Below are positions 37,080 to 46,450 of a stretch of 48,094 nucleotides of DNA, piece by piece. This DNA comes from Methanomassiliicoccales archaeon (lineage in GTDB: Archaea > Thermoplasmatota > Thermoplasmata > Methanomassiliicoccales > UBA472), in contig JAPKYJ010000016.1 of assembly GCA_026394375.1 (NCBI GenBank), positions 1 through 48,094 on the forward strand, read 5' to 3'. The notes below the pieces were generated by a model. That model saw only the letters and a list, made by a program, of their open reading frames with translations. It did not search any database and was not told where the DNA came from. Every line of letters starts with the position of its first letter. Within the stretch, counting starts at the first letter, position 1. The position numbers and the translations under genes were made by a program.

Positions 37080-38166
37080 GCCGGCCCTTTCCCCTTTCCT
37101 CTTTTCCAGGCAGTCTCTCGCGCTCGACCTCCAGCCGGTCCGCGGTCGGATACTCTTCGACCAGATACGAATCGTAGGGCAGCTCCGAGGAGATCTCCTC
37201 CAGCACCCAGGGCGCCACCTCCAACCTCCGCTTCTGCCGGTCATGGAAGATGAGCTTCTTTGGGACGTCGTACCGTTGGCGTAGCAGATTCTCCGCCTCC
37301 GTCATCCGCCGGGTCTCGATGACGCCTTTCAACAGTGTCCCTTCCCCCGTGATCAGATCGCCCGGTCGGGCGATGCTTCTCGCCCTCCTCCGTATGCGCC
37401 GTCGCAGCTGGACCGAGTCCTTGAAGGAGGAGGAGCAGTAGTGCACCGGTATCCTCACATCCAGAGCCAGCATGCGTCCCGCGAGCTCCTCGCTTCCTTT
37501 GGCCGCGCTTGAGACATCGTCCTTTATCTCCATTCTTCGGCGCTTCAAGGCCCGGTAGTTCGTCTCCGAGAACTCCAGTTCGTTCAGGTTGATGAAGTCC
37601 AGGCCGATACGCTCTGCGAATCGCACCAATGCCTCCAGCTCCTCCCCCCTGCCAGGGAGGGAGGGGACCTCGACGCCCACGTTCATGCGCAGCCCTTTGA
37701 CTGCTTCCTCCAGACCCGTTCGTTCCATATGCTGCCAGTGCTTGAGAGGGGGGTGTATCCTCAGCTCGTCCAGCCCGCAGCGCTGCAATCGCAAGTATGC
37801 CTTGCGGTCTATTGTAGAGGTATAGAGATGCACATGATGCTCCGGTCCGAAGCTCTTCTTGACCAGGCGGATGTAGTGGCAGACAAGGGACATCTCCCGC
37901 AGCGGATCGCCGCCGGTGATGCCGGTGCCCTTGGCCTTGATCAACCGCGCCTCCAGGAGCACGTCCTCATCGGAAGAGACCTTCATCTCGTCCGCGTAGA
38001 CGACCTTCTTTCCCTTCTTGCCACGCGACAGCGGGCAATAGAAGCAGCCCGATCCGCAGCGCCCGGTGACGAGGAGCACCAGCTTCGCCCCCTGACGGCA
38101 GAGGGTGCACCCCTTCGGAAGCTTGCCAGTATGGGCAGAGCCAGCCTCGAACTCTCGCAGTCTCAT
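37066..38166 (-). CDS. Archaeal radical SAM protein (COG2108-like)
   Basis: A 366-residue protein. The N-terminal C20-x2-C23 pair lies next to the SAM-cluster motif C37-x3-C41-x2-C44 (CGSGCFYC). SAM-binding GITGGDPL, LYTSTIDRKAYL and INLNELEFS segments follow. A helical/basic region (RRRIRRRARSIARPGD) and a C-terminal domain come next. COG2108 is related to pyruvate-formate-lyase activating enzymes; its substrate is unknown. ATG 38166 has AGGGTG close upstream; GTG and TTG alternatives lie 3 and 15 bases further. Confidence 0.8.
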   Translation of the reverse strand: MRLREFEAGSAHTGKLPKGCTLCRQGAKLVLLVTGRCGSGCFYCPLSRGKKGKKVVYADEMKVSSDEDVLLEARLIKAKGTGITGGDPLREMSLVCHYIRLVKKSFGPEHHVHLYTSTIDRKAYLRLQRCGLDELRIHPPLKHWQHMERTGLEEAVKGLRMNVGVEVPSLPGRGEELEALVRFAERIGLDFINLNELEFSETNYRALKRRRMEIKDDVSSAAKGSEELAGRMLALDVRIPVHYCSSSFKDSVQLRRRIRRRARSIARPGDLITGEGTLLKGVIETRRMTEAENLLRQRYDVPKKLIFHDRQKRRLEVAPWVLEEISSELPYDSYLVEEYPTADRLEVERERLPGKEERGKGRPRPR

Positions 38167-38257
38167 CACCCTGGCTACCAACGGCGAGATAGTTAATCGT
38201 GTCGGCCGAGGCTGCGCAACTCATTTATCGCTGGCGCGCATACATCGCCCGAACAAC

Positions 38258-38908
38258 ATGCGCAAAGGCACCAGGGTCATCCTCGCTCTGGACGTGACCG
38301 AGGAGCGGAAGGCGTTGGCGGTAGCGAAGGCCGTGAGAGATCAAGTTGACGGTATCAAGGTCAACTGGCCATTGGTGCTTGCCACGTCGCCGGATATCAT
38401 CACCCGACTGTCGAAGATGGCGCCCGTAATCTGCGACTTCAAGGTGGCAGATATCCCCAACACCAACCGCCTGATCACGGAGCAAGCGAAGCGCCTGGGT
38501 GCGGACGGCCTCATCGTGCATGGTTTCGTCGGCCGGGACTCGGTGCGAGCGGTGGTGGAATCGGCCAGCGACATGCAGGTGTACGTGGTCACGGAGATGA
38601 GCCACCCGGGAGGAAAGGAGTTCACCGCTCCAGTGGCGGAGAAGCTAGCCGCCCTGGCGAAAGAGGAAGGTGCGACCGGCATAATCGCCCCGGCCACCAG
38701 GCCGGGAAGGGTGAGCGAACTCCGCCGCATCGTCGGGGACCTCCTCATACTCTCTCCCGGCGTAGGGGCGCAGGGAGGCAGCGCGGCCGAGGTCATCCGC
38801 AACGGGGCGGACTACGTCATCGCGGGGCGGAGCATCTACGAGGATCGCGATCCGAGGAAGGCGGCGGAACGCCTTGCGGCCGAGGTCCGGCAAGCCCTTC
38901 TCCGTTGA
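38258..38908 (+). CDS. pyrF: Orotidine 5'-phosphate decarboxylase
   Basis: A 216-residue TIM barrel with ILALDVTEE at β1, the catalytic D60-x-K62-x2-D65 (CDFKVADIPNTN), VTEMSHPG and the phosphate-gripping GVGAQGGSAAEVIRNGADYVIAGRSIY. It makes UMP. No ribosome site precedes the ATG and an ATTTAT element lies about 30 bases upstream (38223-38228), consistent with a leaderless mRNA. Confidence 0.95.
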   Translation: MRKGTRVILALDVTEERKALAVAKAVRDQVDGIKVNWPLVLATSPDIITRLSKMAPVICDFKVADIPNTNRLITEQAKRLGADGLIVHGFVGRDSVRAVVESASDMQVYVVTEMSHPGGKEFTAPVAEKLAALAKEEGATGIIAPATRPGRVSELRRIVGDLLILSPGVGAQGGSAAEVIRNGADYVIAGRSIYEDRDPRKAAERLAAEVRQALLR

Positions 38909-38973
38909 GCTTCCGGGGACGATGCGAGCGAATCATCCAGACGATGGGTTTTTTCCCTTCCACTGAAAGAACG

Positions 38974-38982
38974 TATTTATAG
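38974..38982 (+). promoter_or_regulatory. TATA box for the aglB operon
   Basis: TATTTATAG predicts a start near 39003. The leader holds AGGGAG (39012-39017) before ATG 39025. Confidence 0.55.
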
Positions 38983-39024
38983 TGGGTTTGTAATCAACTG
39001 TGCAACTTCCTAGGGAGAAAGTTG

Positions 39025-42000
39025 ATGGCAGAAAAAGAGGGAGGGGCAGGCGACCTCATGGGAGGGAGGCGCCGTGATTTTCTAAGTGGCGCGGGCGCGA
39101 AGCTGCGCGATTCCTGGTTGGCGCGTCACTGGCAGTCGGCGCTGGTCCTCGCATTGATCATTCTCTTGGCCTTCTTCGTACGGAGCTATTTTTCCTATTC
39201 CATCTCTATCGACAACGGCTACCTGGTATCGGGTGGCTCTGACTCTTACTATCACGAGAGAGCTATCGACTACGTCACTTCGACGGGCGAACATCTGTTC
39301 ATGGACCCCATGCTGAACTATCCCTTCGGCATGAGGAACCCCCGTCTGCCGCTCTACGACTGGTCAGTGGCGGTCAGCGGCATGATATTCTCCGCTTTCA
39401 GCGGAGCTCCCGTCGCGGACGGAACGGGCCTGATGCTGGTCCTCTCCACCGCCTTCTGGGGCTCGCTCACGGTCATCCCGGTCTACCTGATAGGCAAGGC
39501 CGCCTTCGGTCGTCGGGCCGGGTTGGTCTCAGGGTTCCTGTTCGCGCTCATGCCTGGACATATCGAGCGAAGCGTCCTGTCCAATGCGGACCACGACTCC
39601 ATGATGCTGTTCTTCGCCGTCTGGGGCTTCTACTTCCTGCTCGAAGCTCTGATCAAGGTCAAAGGGGACCGGTGGGTACAGAGCTACGGCAGTCTCAAGG
39701 GCATCAAGGATGGGCTGCTAGGCTATGTGAAGCTCAATCAGGTCTCGCTCATCTATGCCATGCTGGCTGGGATATGCCTGACGGCCGTCGCGTTCGCCTG
39801 GGAAGGCTACATGTACCTTCTCATCATCATTCTGGTCTACTTCCTCGTCCAGATATTCGTCAACCGTTTCAAGAACATCGATTCGCTGGGCGTGTTCATG
39901 ACCATGACGGTCATGCTGGGCACCCTCTTCATCCTGGCCGCACCGATGTATAGGCAGCTTCTGCTGTGGAACACCTGGTTCGACATGCCCCTGCTGCTCT
40001 TCGCCGGCATGGTGGTGGTCGGGCTCATCTTCGTTCTCACTAGGGATTATCCATGGACGCTGGTGGTGCCGAGCTTCATCATACTGGTGGTGGCCGCTCT
40101 CGCGATCCTGTCGGTGGTAGCGCCCGCCCTCTTCGATGCCATCATCACCGGGCAAGGATACCTGGTGAAGAGCAAGCTCTACTCCACCATCGGCGAGGCG
40201 CAGGCGCCCTCGTTCTCCGTCCTGGCCTTGTCATTCGGCGCTCTGACCTTTTGGCTGGGGTTCGTGGGACTGGTCTGGGCGGCCATCAGGATCCCCAAGA
40301 ACCTCGCTCCCCACTACATATTCCTGGTCGTTTGGATAGGCACGGCGCTGTTCATGGCCATGTCCGCTGGCCGTTTCCTCTTCAACGCCGCTCCGGCCTT
40401 CGCGATATCCGCGGGTTGGATCGTCGTGCTGTTAATCCAAATGGCCAAGTTCGAGGACCTGCCCAAAGGGCTCTCTGGTTTCCGGCTGCGGAATCCCTTG
40501 CTATCCCTGCGTAAGGGCGTCAAGGTGCGCCACATGCTGGGTGCGATCTTCTTGGCCTTCCTCATCATCCTGCCCAACGTCTGGATGGCGGTGGACGCGG
40601 GCATGCCTACGCAGGTCAAGCGCGAATATGACCTGCAGGTCTACGACCACCTACCGCAGATCATGCGGCCAGCGGACTACGACTCCATCAACGGTTCCTA
40701 CTGGTATTTCGGGGCCTTCTCGTACGGTCTGCCCATGCCCAACGATTATTTCCCAGCGGCGTGGAGCTGGCTATCCGAACAAGATAACGACGTCAATCCG
40801 CCCTACGAACGACCGGCCTTCCTGTCCTGGTGGGATTACGGGTTCGAGGCCATCCAGGCAGGGCAGCATCCGACCGTGGCGGACGACTTCCAGAACGGCT
40901 ACAATTTCGCTGGCTCGTTCATCACCTGCACCGATGAGGCGCAGGGAGTGGCCATGCTCGTGACCCTTGCGGTCCAGAAGGGTCAGGCGCCTTCAATGGT
41001 CGTCCAGGTGGACAGCATCCTGGTGGCGCATGGCGTTGACCTGGCCAAAGTGAAGGATATAATGTACAATCCGTCGAAGTACATCTCCATCGTCATGTCC
41101 AACCCCGAGATCTACGGACCGTTCGACATGGACAACACCGTCCCCTCCAGTCGGAACGCCATGTACGTGGCGCTGCGGGTGGAGCTGGCAAAGCTCGGGC
41201 TTGATGAGCTGGCCTCGGTCTATAGCGAGCTCAGGCAGGTCACCGGCGTGGACGTCGGCTACTTCGCGGTCGATACCAGGCTGTTCCCGTTCTCCGCCAC
41301 CAGCGGCAACGTGTTCTATGCCCCGGCGAAGCTCTCGGACAGGCGCATCGACCCGGCGTCCAACGCTCCCATCGACTTCTACAAGATCATGGCGGTGGAC
41401 TCCAACGGCAACCTGGTGGACATAGCGAACATCACCGCGGACATGACCATCATTGACTACCAGATAATCTACAAGGACATGTTCTACGAGAGCATGCTCT
41501 ACCGGGCCTTCATGGGATTCGGGCCGACGGACCTCGGACTGACAACTCAAGGCCTGCCCGGCCTCTCCGGTTCCCTGGCGAGCTATCAGCCCATGCAGGC
41601 CTGGAACATGAGCCACTTCCGCCTGGTCTACAAGACAGCCTACTTCAACCCGTACCCCCGAGAGATGGTGCAGAACCACTCGGAGGCCTGGAGGGCGGTC
41701 TCCTATGAGGAGGCGAAGTCGCTCGAGCAGCAGATCAACGACAAGCTCATAACCGGCGTGGTGGACTATTCGGCATCCACTCTGACGAAGGGCATCGTCT
41801 TCATCCAGTACTACGATGGAGTGATCATCGAAGGAAAGGCGACCACCTCCAGCGGCAATCCGTACCCGGACGCGTACGTTACGGTGCTGGATGAGTATGA
41901 CACACCGCACATGACCGTCAAGACCGATTCGGACGGGCACTATCGCGTCCTCGCCCCCTTCGGCAAGGTCAACGTGGTCTTCTCCACCGGGGAGTTGGAC

Positions 42001-45000
42001 AAGCTTACGCAGATCGCCACCGAGATCGGCCGCAAGACGTTCGACTTCACCTATGACCAGGCGATGCGCAAGCAGGTCGACTCCGACCAGGACGGCATCT
42101 TCGACTACCTCGTCGATGGCAACATCGTGCTTCCGTCGTCGACCGTCAGTGGCGACCTGTTCTGGGACCTGGATGGCAGCGGCGACCTCAACTCCAACGA
42201 CCAGGCGATCGTTGGAGCCAAAGTTGTGCTGCAGAACACCACCACCGGCTTCCGCTTGGAGACCACCTCCACCACCAGTGGATACAGCTTCGCCGGTGTC
42301 CCGCCCATGAACGGAGAAGTATTCGCGGTCGTGGAAGGGCATCAGGGAACCGCCATCACCGTCACCGTGGAATCGAAGCAGGATGTCACGGTCGACATAG
42401 CCATCAAACCGGCAAGCATCGGCGGCAAAGTGGTGTTCGGCGACAACTCCCCTGCCTCGGACCTCCTGCTCCAGCTGCTCGATTCCCAGAACGGCAACCT
42501 GACCGTTCAGTTCACGGGCGAGAGCGGCAGCTTCAACTTCGAGAAGCTTCTGCCAGGTAATTACACACTGCAAACCGGGCAGGATGAGTTCTCCCTCGGC
42601 CAGCAGGTCTTCGCCCTGGGGAACGGAGAGACCGTAACGCGCACATTCACGCTCTACGAGGCCATGAGCGTGTCCGGTCAGATCCTCACTCCGTCCCTGA
42701 CCCCGGCGGCCAATGCCACCGTGGCCCTTCTCTCTTCGAAGACGAAGATATGGACGCAGACCGACTCCCAGGGTCGTTTCCACATCACCGTTCCGTCCGA
42801 TTCCTACACCCTGTTCAGCTTGGCGGTCATCAATGGCAGGGACTATGCGGCCCTTCTGCAGATCCCGGCGACCGTCGGTCAGACCCAGGCGAATCCTACC
42901 CTGAGCTCCGCATTCTACGTGAGCGGCAAGCTGGTGGGAGACGTGTCCTTGGACGGGGTCAAGGTGCAAGCCCAGTCCCGCACCACTGGAGCGAAGCTCA
43001 CCGCGGTGGCGAACTCCACCGGCGAATTCCGCATGTTGCTGCCCTCGGACCTCTACTTCTTCTATGTCGATAGCCAGGTGACCGCCTACTGGAACGACGC
43101 CTTCATAGCCACGGACGCAACCCTGACGCTAAGCCTCGCTCCCTCGGCCAGGATCACCGGCACGGTCTGGTACGATGCCAATGGTGACGGATTGCGCGCC
43201 TCCAGCGAGGGAAGGACGAACGTCACCTTGACCGTGGCGGACGCGGATGGCCGCTCGATCACCACCCTCACCGATAGCACCGGGTACTATAGCCTCAACC
43301 TGGTCCCCAACCGTTACTATACACTGTTGGTGAACGAGAACGGCTACGCCCCGCAGGAGTTCAGCTATTCTCCGCTCACTGGCAACACGCAACAGGACAT
43401 CCAGCTGCTTGCCTACAACCGCACCGTCTCCGGTGTGGTCAGTTATCTAGGTTCGCGCTTGCCGGGTATAACCGTGACCTTCACCTCGACCGGGTCGGGG
43501 GCTCAGACGGCCACCGCTACTTCAGATGGGCTGGGCCGGTTCACCCTCTCCCTGCATCCTGGCAACTACAACGTCGTGGTGGTCCAGAACGCGACCTTTG
43601 GCTCGAACGCCACTCAGTATCAGTCCTCTCAGAGCTTGAGCGTGGAGATCGGCAAGGACCCCTCCGGTCTGGCGATCGACGTGGTCAGGCGCGTGCTGGT
43701 GACCGGTACCCTCACCCCCGAACGGGCGTTCAGCGCCCGGGTGGTCATCAGCGGGCCGGACTCGATGGAGCTGCGGGCCACTACCGACTTCACCACCTAC
43801 CTGCAAGAAGGCACGTACGAAGTATACGCGAGCCAAGAGCGGTTCGCCAGCCGGTTCGCCAGCCTAGGCAGCTATGTCGTATCGCCCAGCTCGAACACCA
43901 TCACCATCAATACCGAGCAGGCGTACACCGTTTCCGGCAGCATCTACTACGAGGGCTCGCGCCTCATGAACCCGGCCTCGGTGAAGATCACCAAGAGCAC
44001 GGGTGGAAGTTACACTCTGCAAAGCACGCTCGCGGGCACGTTCACGCTGAACTTGCCAGCTGGTACGTACAACATCACTACCGATGCGCGCTCGAAACAG
44101 TATTTGGACACCCAGACCGAACGATACTTCCGCTACCTGGGCTACCTGGACTTCGACCTGACGGCCAACAAGGACGTGACCGTGAATGTCAAGAGGATCC
44201 TCGACAACACCAGCGTCATAGGTCAGGTCATCTTCGGCGATGTGCCAGTGGCCGCCCAGCTGCAATTCGTGGCCACATCGTTAACGGCCGTGAACGCCAC
44301 AGCGGAAGCGAGCTCGTCCGGCTTCAATTTCGACCTGGCCCCGGGCAACTACAGCGTCTACATCAAGCAGCTGTCCGGCGTGGGCGCGTTCCTGGGCAAG
44401 CTGGATGTGAGGCCTTACGTGGTCGAGTACATCAATTTCACGCTGGTGGCGGGCATACCGTTCTCCGGCGTCACCCTGGTCAACGGCATCCCAGCCTCCG
44501 CCCTGGTTGAGATCTCCAGCCTTGACTATCTTTCATTGCGCAGCGATGCCAGCGGAGGGTTCGAGGTCTACCTGCCTTCTGACCTGTACCAGGTGAAGGC
44601 CACCGCCTCGGGTCAGGAGAGAGGGGTCACGGTCAGCTATGTCTCCGAGCTCGCTCTGAACCTCACCTCTCCCCAAAGCCGCACCATCTCCCTGGTCAAG
44701 GTGCCAAAGCGCTTGGTTTCGGTGCAATGGGACTCCTCGGAGAAGAGGACCATCAACGGCGGGGAGAGCGTGGTCTACAACATCCGCATCGTCAACAAGG
44801 GGAACGTACCGGACACCTATCGCCTGGGCACAGTCGGCTCGACATCGGGATGGACCATGACCCTTTCCGAGTCCACGGTCACCGTGGACTTCGGCCAGCA
44901 GAACTCGCAGCTGGTGACCTTGACCATCACCGCCCCCGTGGGCGCCAAGGTCAGCCATCAGTCGTTGTCGGTGAGGGCTACGAGCACGGAGCTGGCGACG

Positions 45001-45561
45001 ATCACGAACAGCGCGACCGTGGAGGTGGGAATTGCCCCCGTCCACGCCGTCTCGATCACGTACACCAAGCCCCTGACCACCAGCGGTTCCTCCTTCAGTT
45101 ACAGCTTGAGCCTGAAGAACACGGGCAACGTCGACGACAGCTTCCTAGTGAGCGCGGTCAACCTGGCAGGCCTGCAGGACCTGGGCTGGAAGGCCGAGGT
45201 ACGCAGCGGCACGGGAGCCTTCGGCAGCAACGTCACCATCCAGGCGACCGCCGGCAACCAGGTGAGCTTCGAGCTGCGCCTGACGCCGGTGCGCGCCAAT
45301 CCCGAGCCATCGATAACGGTCGTCCTCACGGCCACCTCCGTATCCACTCCCACGGCGAGCACGGTGCTGCCGTTCCAGCCGGAACTGCCGAGGTTCACCA
45401 TCCCCTCCGGAGGCCTGGCGGTCACAGGGGACAAGGTGAACAGCATCATACCCGATGTCCCGGCGGGCACCTTGGTGCTCCTGGGCATGGTGCTGGCGAT
45501 GTTCACCGTGTTCGTGCTCGTCGGCATGCAGAAGGGGGTGTTCCGACGAAGAAAGCGCTGA
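39025..45561 (+). CDS. aglB: Giant AglB/STT3 oligosaccharyltransferase fused to a surface repeat array
   Basis: A 2178-residue protein. Residues 1-925 are an STT3/AglB: the first membrane helix (about 35-55), acidic motifs D73-SYYH and D189-H-D191, about 13 helices, and the catalytic W602-W-D-Y-G606. It transfers lipid-linked glycans to Asn. Residues about 930-1890 form roughly ten tandem carboxypeptidase-regulatory-like β-sandwiches, each opening with a xVxGxV-type strand and holding DSxGxFxxxLPxGxY. One has a DLDGSGDLNSND calcium-like loop. Many N-x-S/T sequons occur. Residues about 1893-2135 are two NEW3-like domains (YNIRIVNKGNVPDTY, YSLSLKNTGNVDDSF). A membrane helix (about 2147-2168) and basic RRRKR end follow. 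Normal archaeal AglB has 800-1000 residues. The frame is open throughout. Confidence 0.9.
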   Translation: MAEKEGGAGDLMGGRRRDFLSGAGAKLRDSWLARHWQSALVLALIILLAFFVRSYFSYSISIDNGYLVSGGSDSYYHERAIDYVTSTGEHLFMDPMLNYPFGMRNPRLPLYDWSVAVSGMIFSAFSGAPVADGTGLMLVLSTAFWGSLTVIPVYLIGKAAFGRRAGLVSGFLFALMPGHIERSVLSNADHDSMMLFFAVWGFYFLLEALIKVKGDRWVQSYGSLKGIKDGLLGYVKLNQVSLIYAMLAGICLTAVAFAWEGYMYLLIIILVYFLVQIFVNRFKNIDSLGVFMTMTVMLGTLFILAAPMYRQLLLWNTWFDMPLLLFAGMVVVGLIFVLTRDYPWTLVVPSFIILVVAALAILSVVAPALFDAIITGQGYLVKSKLYSTIGEAQAPSFSVLALSFGALTFWLGFVGLVWAAIRIPKNLAPHYIFLVVWIGTALFMAMSAGRFLFNAAPAFAISAGWIVVLLIQMAKFEDLPKGLSGFRLRNPLLSLRKGVKVRHMLGAIFLAFLIILPNVWMAVDAGMPTQVKREYDLQVYDHLPQIMRPADYDSINGSYWYFGAFSYGLPMPNDYFPAAWSWLSEQDNDVNPPYERPAFLSWWDYGFEAIQAGQHPTVADDFQNGYNFAGSFITCTDEAQGVAMLVTLAVQKGQAPSMVVQVDSILVAHGVDLAKVKDIMYNPSKYISIVMSNPEIYGPFDMDNTVPSSRNAMYVALRVELAKLGLDELASVYSELRQVTGVDVGYFAVDTRLFPFSATSGNVFYAPAKLSDRRIDPASNAPIDFYKIMAVDSNGNLVDIANITADMTIIDYQIIYKDMFYESMLYRAFMGFGPTDLGLTTQGLPGLSGSLASYQPMQAWNMSHFRLVYKTAYFNPYPREMVQNHSEAWRAVSYEEAKSLEQQINDKLITGVVDYSASTLTKGIVFIQYYDGVIIEGKATTSSGNPYPDAYVTVLDEYDTPHMTVKTDSDGHYRVLAPFGKVNVVFSTGELDKLTQIATEIGRKTFDFTYDQAMRKQVDSDQDGIFDYLVDGNIVLPSSTVSGDLFWDLDGSGDLNSNDQAIVGAKVVLQNTTTGFRLETTSTTSGYSFAGVPPMNGEVFAVVEGHQGTAITVTVESKQDVTVDIAIKPASIGGKVVFGDNSPASDLLLQLLDSQNGNLTVQFTGESGSFNFEKLLPGNYTLQTGQDEFSLGQQVFALGNGETVTRTFTLYEAMSVSGQILTPSLTPAANATVALLSSKTKIWTQTDSQGRFHITVPSDSYTLFSLAVINGRDYAALLQIPATVGQTQANPTLSSAFYVSGKLVGDVSLDGVKVQAQSRTTGAKLTAVANSTGEFRMLLPSDLYFFYVDSQVTAYWNDAFIATDATLTLSLAPSARITGTVWYDANGDGLRASSEGRTNVTLTVADADGRSITTLTDSTGYYSLNLVPNRYYTLLVNENGYAPQEFSYSPLTGNTQQDIQLLAYNRTVSGVVSYLGSRLPGITVTFTSTGSGAQTATATSDGLGRFTLSLHPGNYNVVVVQNATFGSNATQYQSSQSLSVEIGKDPSGLAIDVVRRVLVTGTLTPERAFSARVVISGPDSMELRATTDFTTYLQEGTYEVYASQERFASRFASLGSYVVSPSSNTITINTEQAYTVSGSIYYEGSRLMNPASVKITKSTGGSYTLQSTLAGTFTLNLPAGTYNITTDARSKQYLDTQTERYFRYLGYLDFDLTANKDVTVNVKRILDNTSVIGQVIFGDVPVAAQLQFVATSLTAVNATAEASSSGFNFDLAPGNYSVYIKQLSGVGAFLGKLDVRPYVVEYINFTLVAGIPFSGVTLVNGIPASALVEISSLDYLSLRSDASGGFEVYLPSDLYQVKATASGQERGVTVSYVSELALNLTSPQSRTISLVKVPKRLVSVQWDSSEKRTINGGESVVYNIRIVNKGNVPDTYRLGTVGSTSGWTMTLSESTVTVDFGQQNSQLVTLTITAPVGAKVSHQSLSVRATSTELATITNSATVEVGIAPVHAVSITYTKPLTTSGSSFSYSLSLKNTGNVDDSFLVSAVNLAGLQDLGWKAEVRSGTGAFGSNVTIQATAGNQVSFELRLTPVRANPEPSITVVLTATSVSTPTASTVLPFQPELPRFTIPSGGLAVTGDKVNSIIPDVPAGTLVLLGMVLAMFTVFVLVGMQKGVFRRRKR

Positions 45562-46319
45562 CGGTCGTGCTGATGGCCATCGGCCTGCTAGCGGTGGGCC
45601 TGGTCCCGGCGACCGCCGGGGCGGTGGACATTCCCAATCCCCTCTACGTTTCGGTCGACGGCCCGACGCTCGTCGCCATCAGCGAAACGCACTCCTACAG
45701 CGTCCTGGCACTGGGCGGCCACGGCGCCGACCCGAGCGGCAACTACAGCTTCACTGCCAGAGTGCTAGGTCCGAAGGTGTCGGATGCCGTGGTCTCCCCG
45801 GGCAACGGCGTCAGCAAAGTGGGAACGTTCCTCATCAATCTCACCGCCCCCTCTCAGGCACAGGACATCAGGCTGGAAGTGAACATGACCGCCTATAGCG
45901 CCCTGGGAAGCGACAAGCTGACCAAGGAGCTCACTATCAAAGTGGTGCGGCCCATCGTGCTCACCGCCAAAGTGGTCAACAGCGGCAGCGCGGCCCTGAC
46001 CGGCGTGCCGATCGTCTTCTATTTGGACGACGTCAAAATATTCAACACCACTTTCTCCTTGGATGCCAAGGGCTCTCGCACCATCATCTACAACCTTACG
46101 GCCGAATTGGCGAGCGGCCAGCATTTGGTGCGGGTGGAGCTCGATCCCAGCAACCAGTTCGCTCGTTTCGAGGGCGGCGGCTCGGTATTCACCAAGACCA
46201 TCTACGTTAACGGCCCGGACTACGGCAGCACGGACGCCATCCTCATCCTGCTTCTGGCGATGCTGATGTTCGTCACCTACATCATCTACAAGAGGCCGAA
46301 GCGCAAGCGGAAGAAGTAG
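45546..46319 (+). CDS. Secreted, membrane-anchored CARDB-like surface protein
   Basis: A protein of about 257 residues. The N-terminus (KKALTVVLMAIGLLAVGLVPATAGA) is a classic signal peptide. Two β-sandwich regions follow; the second is CARDB-like (VLTAKVVNSGSAALTGVPIVFYLDDVK to GQHLVRVELDPSNQF). A C-terminal membrane helix (AILILLLAMLMFVTYIIY) and a KRPKRKRKK tail anchor it with the bulk outside the cell. No ATG, GTG or TTG gives the Lys-containing signal start; an ACG at 45546 lies five bases behind GGGGGTG. GTG 45567 or ATG 45573 would lose the positive residues. It overlaps aglB by 16 bases, so expression is coupled. It ends in TAG. Confidence 0.8.
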   Translation, partial: TKKALTVVLMAIGLLAVGLVPATAGAVDIPNPLYVSVDGPTLVAISETHSYSVLALGGHGADPSGNYSFTARVLGPKVSDAVVSPGNGVSKVGTFLINLTAPSQAQDIRLEVNMTAYSALGSDKLTKELTIKVVRPIVLTAKVVNSGSAALTGVPIVFYLDDVKIFNTTFSLDAKGSRTIIYNLTAELASGQHLVRVELDPSNQFARFEGGGSVFTKTIYVNGPDYGSTDAILILLLAMLMFVTYIIYKRPKRKRKK

Positions 46320-46411
46320 TTGGTCCGACGAGCTTCTTCATTCTCTGACCTTTCCTTCCTTGGCAGCTTGGGCCAGGTATCCGTTCCGTCTCTTCGCCCT
46401 TTCCCCGTAAG

Positions 46412-46421
46412 TGTTAAAATA
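46412..46421 (+). promoter_or_regulatory. TATA box for thioredoxin
   Basis: GTTAAAATAG lies about 30-39 bases before the ATG at 46451, which has no ribosome site; a leaderless transcript is likely. The rest of 46320-46411 shows nothing recognisable. Confidence 0.5.
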
Positions 46422-46450
46422 GAGCGCGCTCCCTTCCTTCCCCGATAACG

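Noticed and set aside
41821-44700. Tandem DNA repeats in the aglB tail
   Set aside because: The repeat pattern is at the protein-fold level; the DNA copies are too diverged to be a DNA repeat array or recent slippage product.
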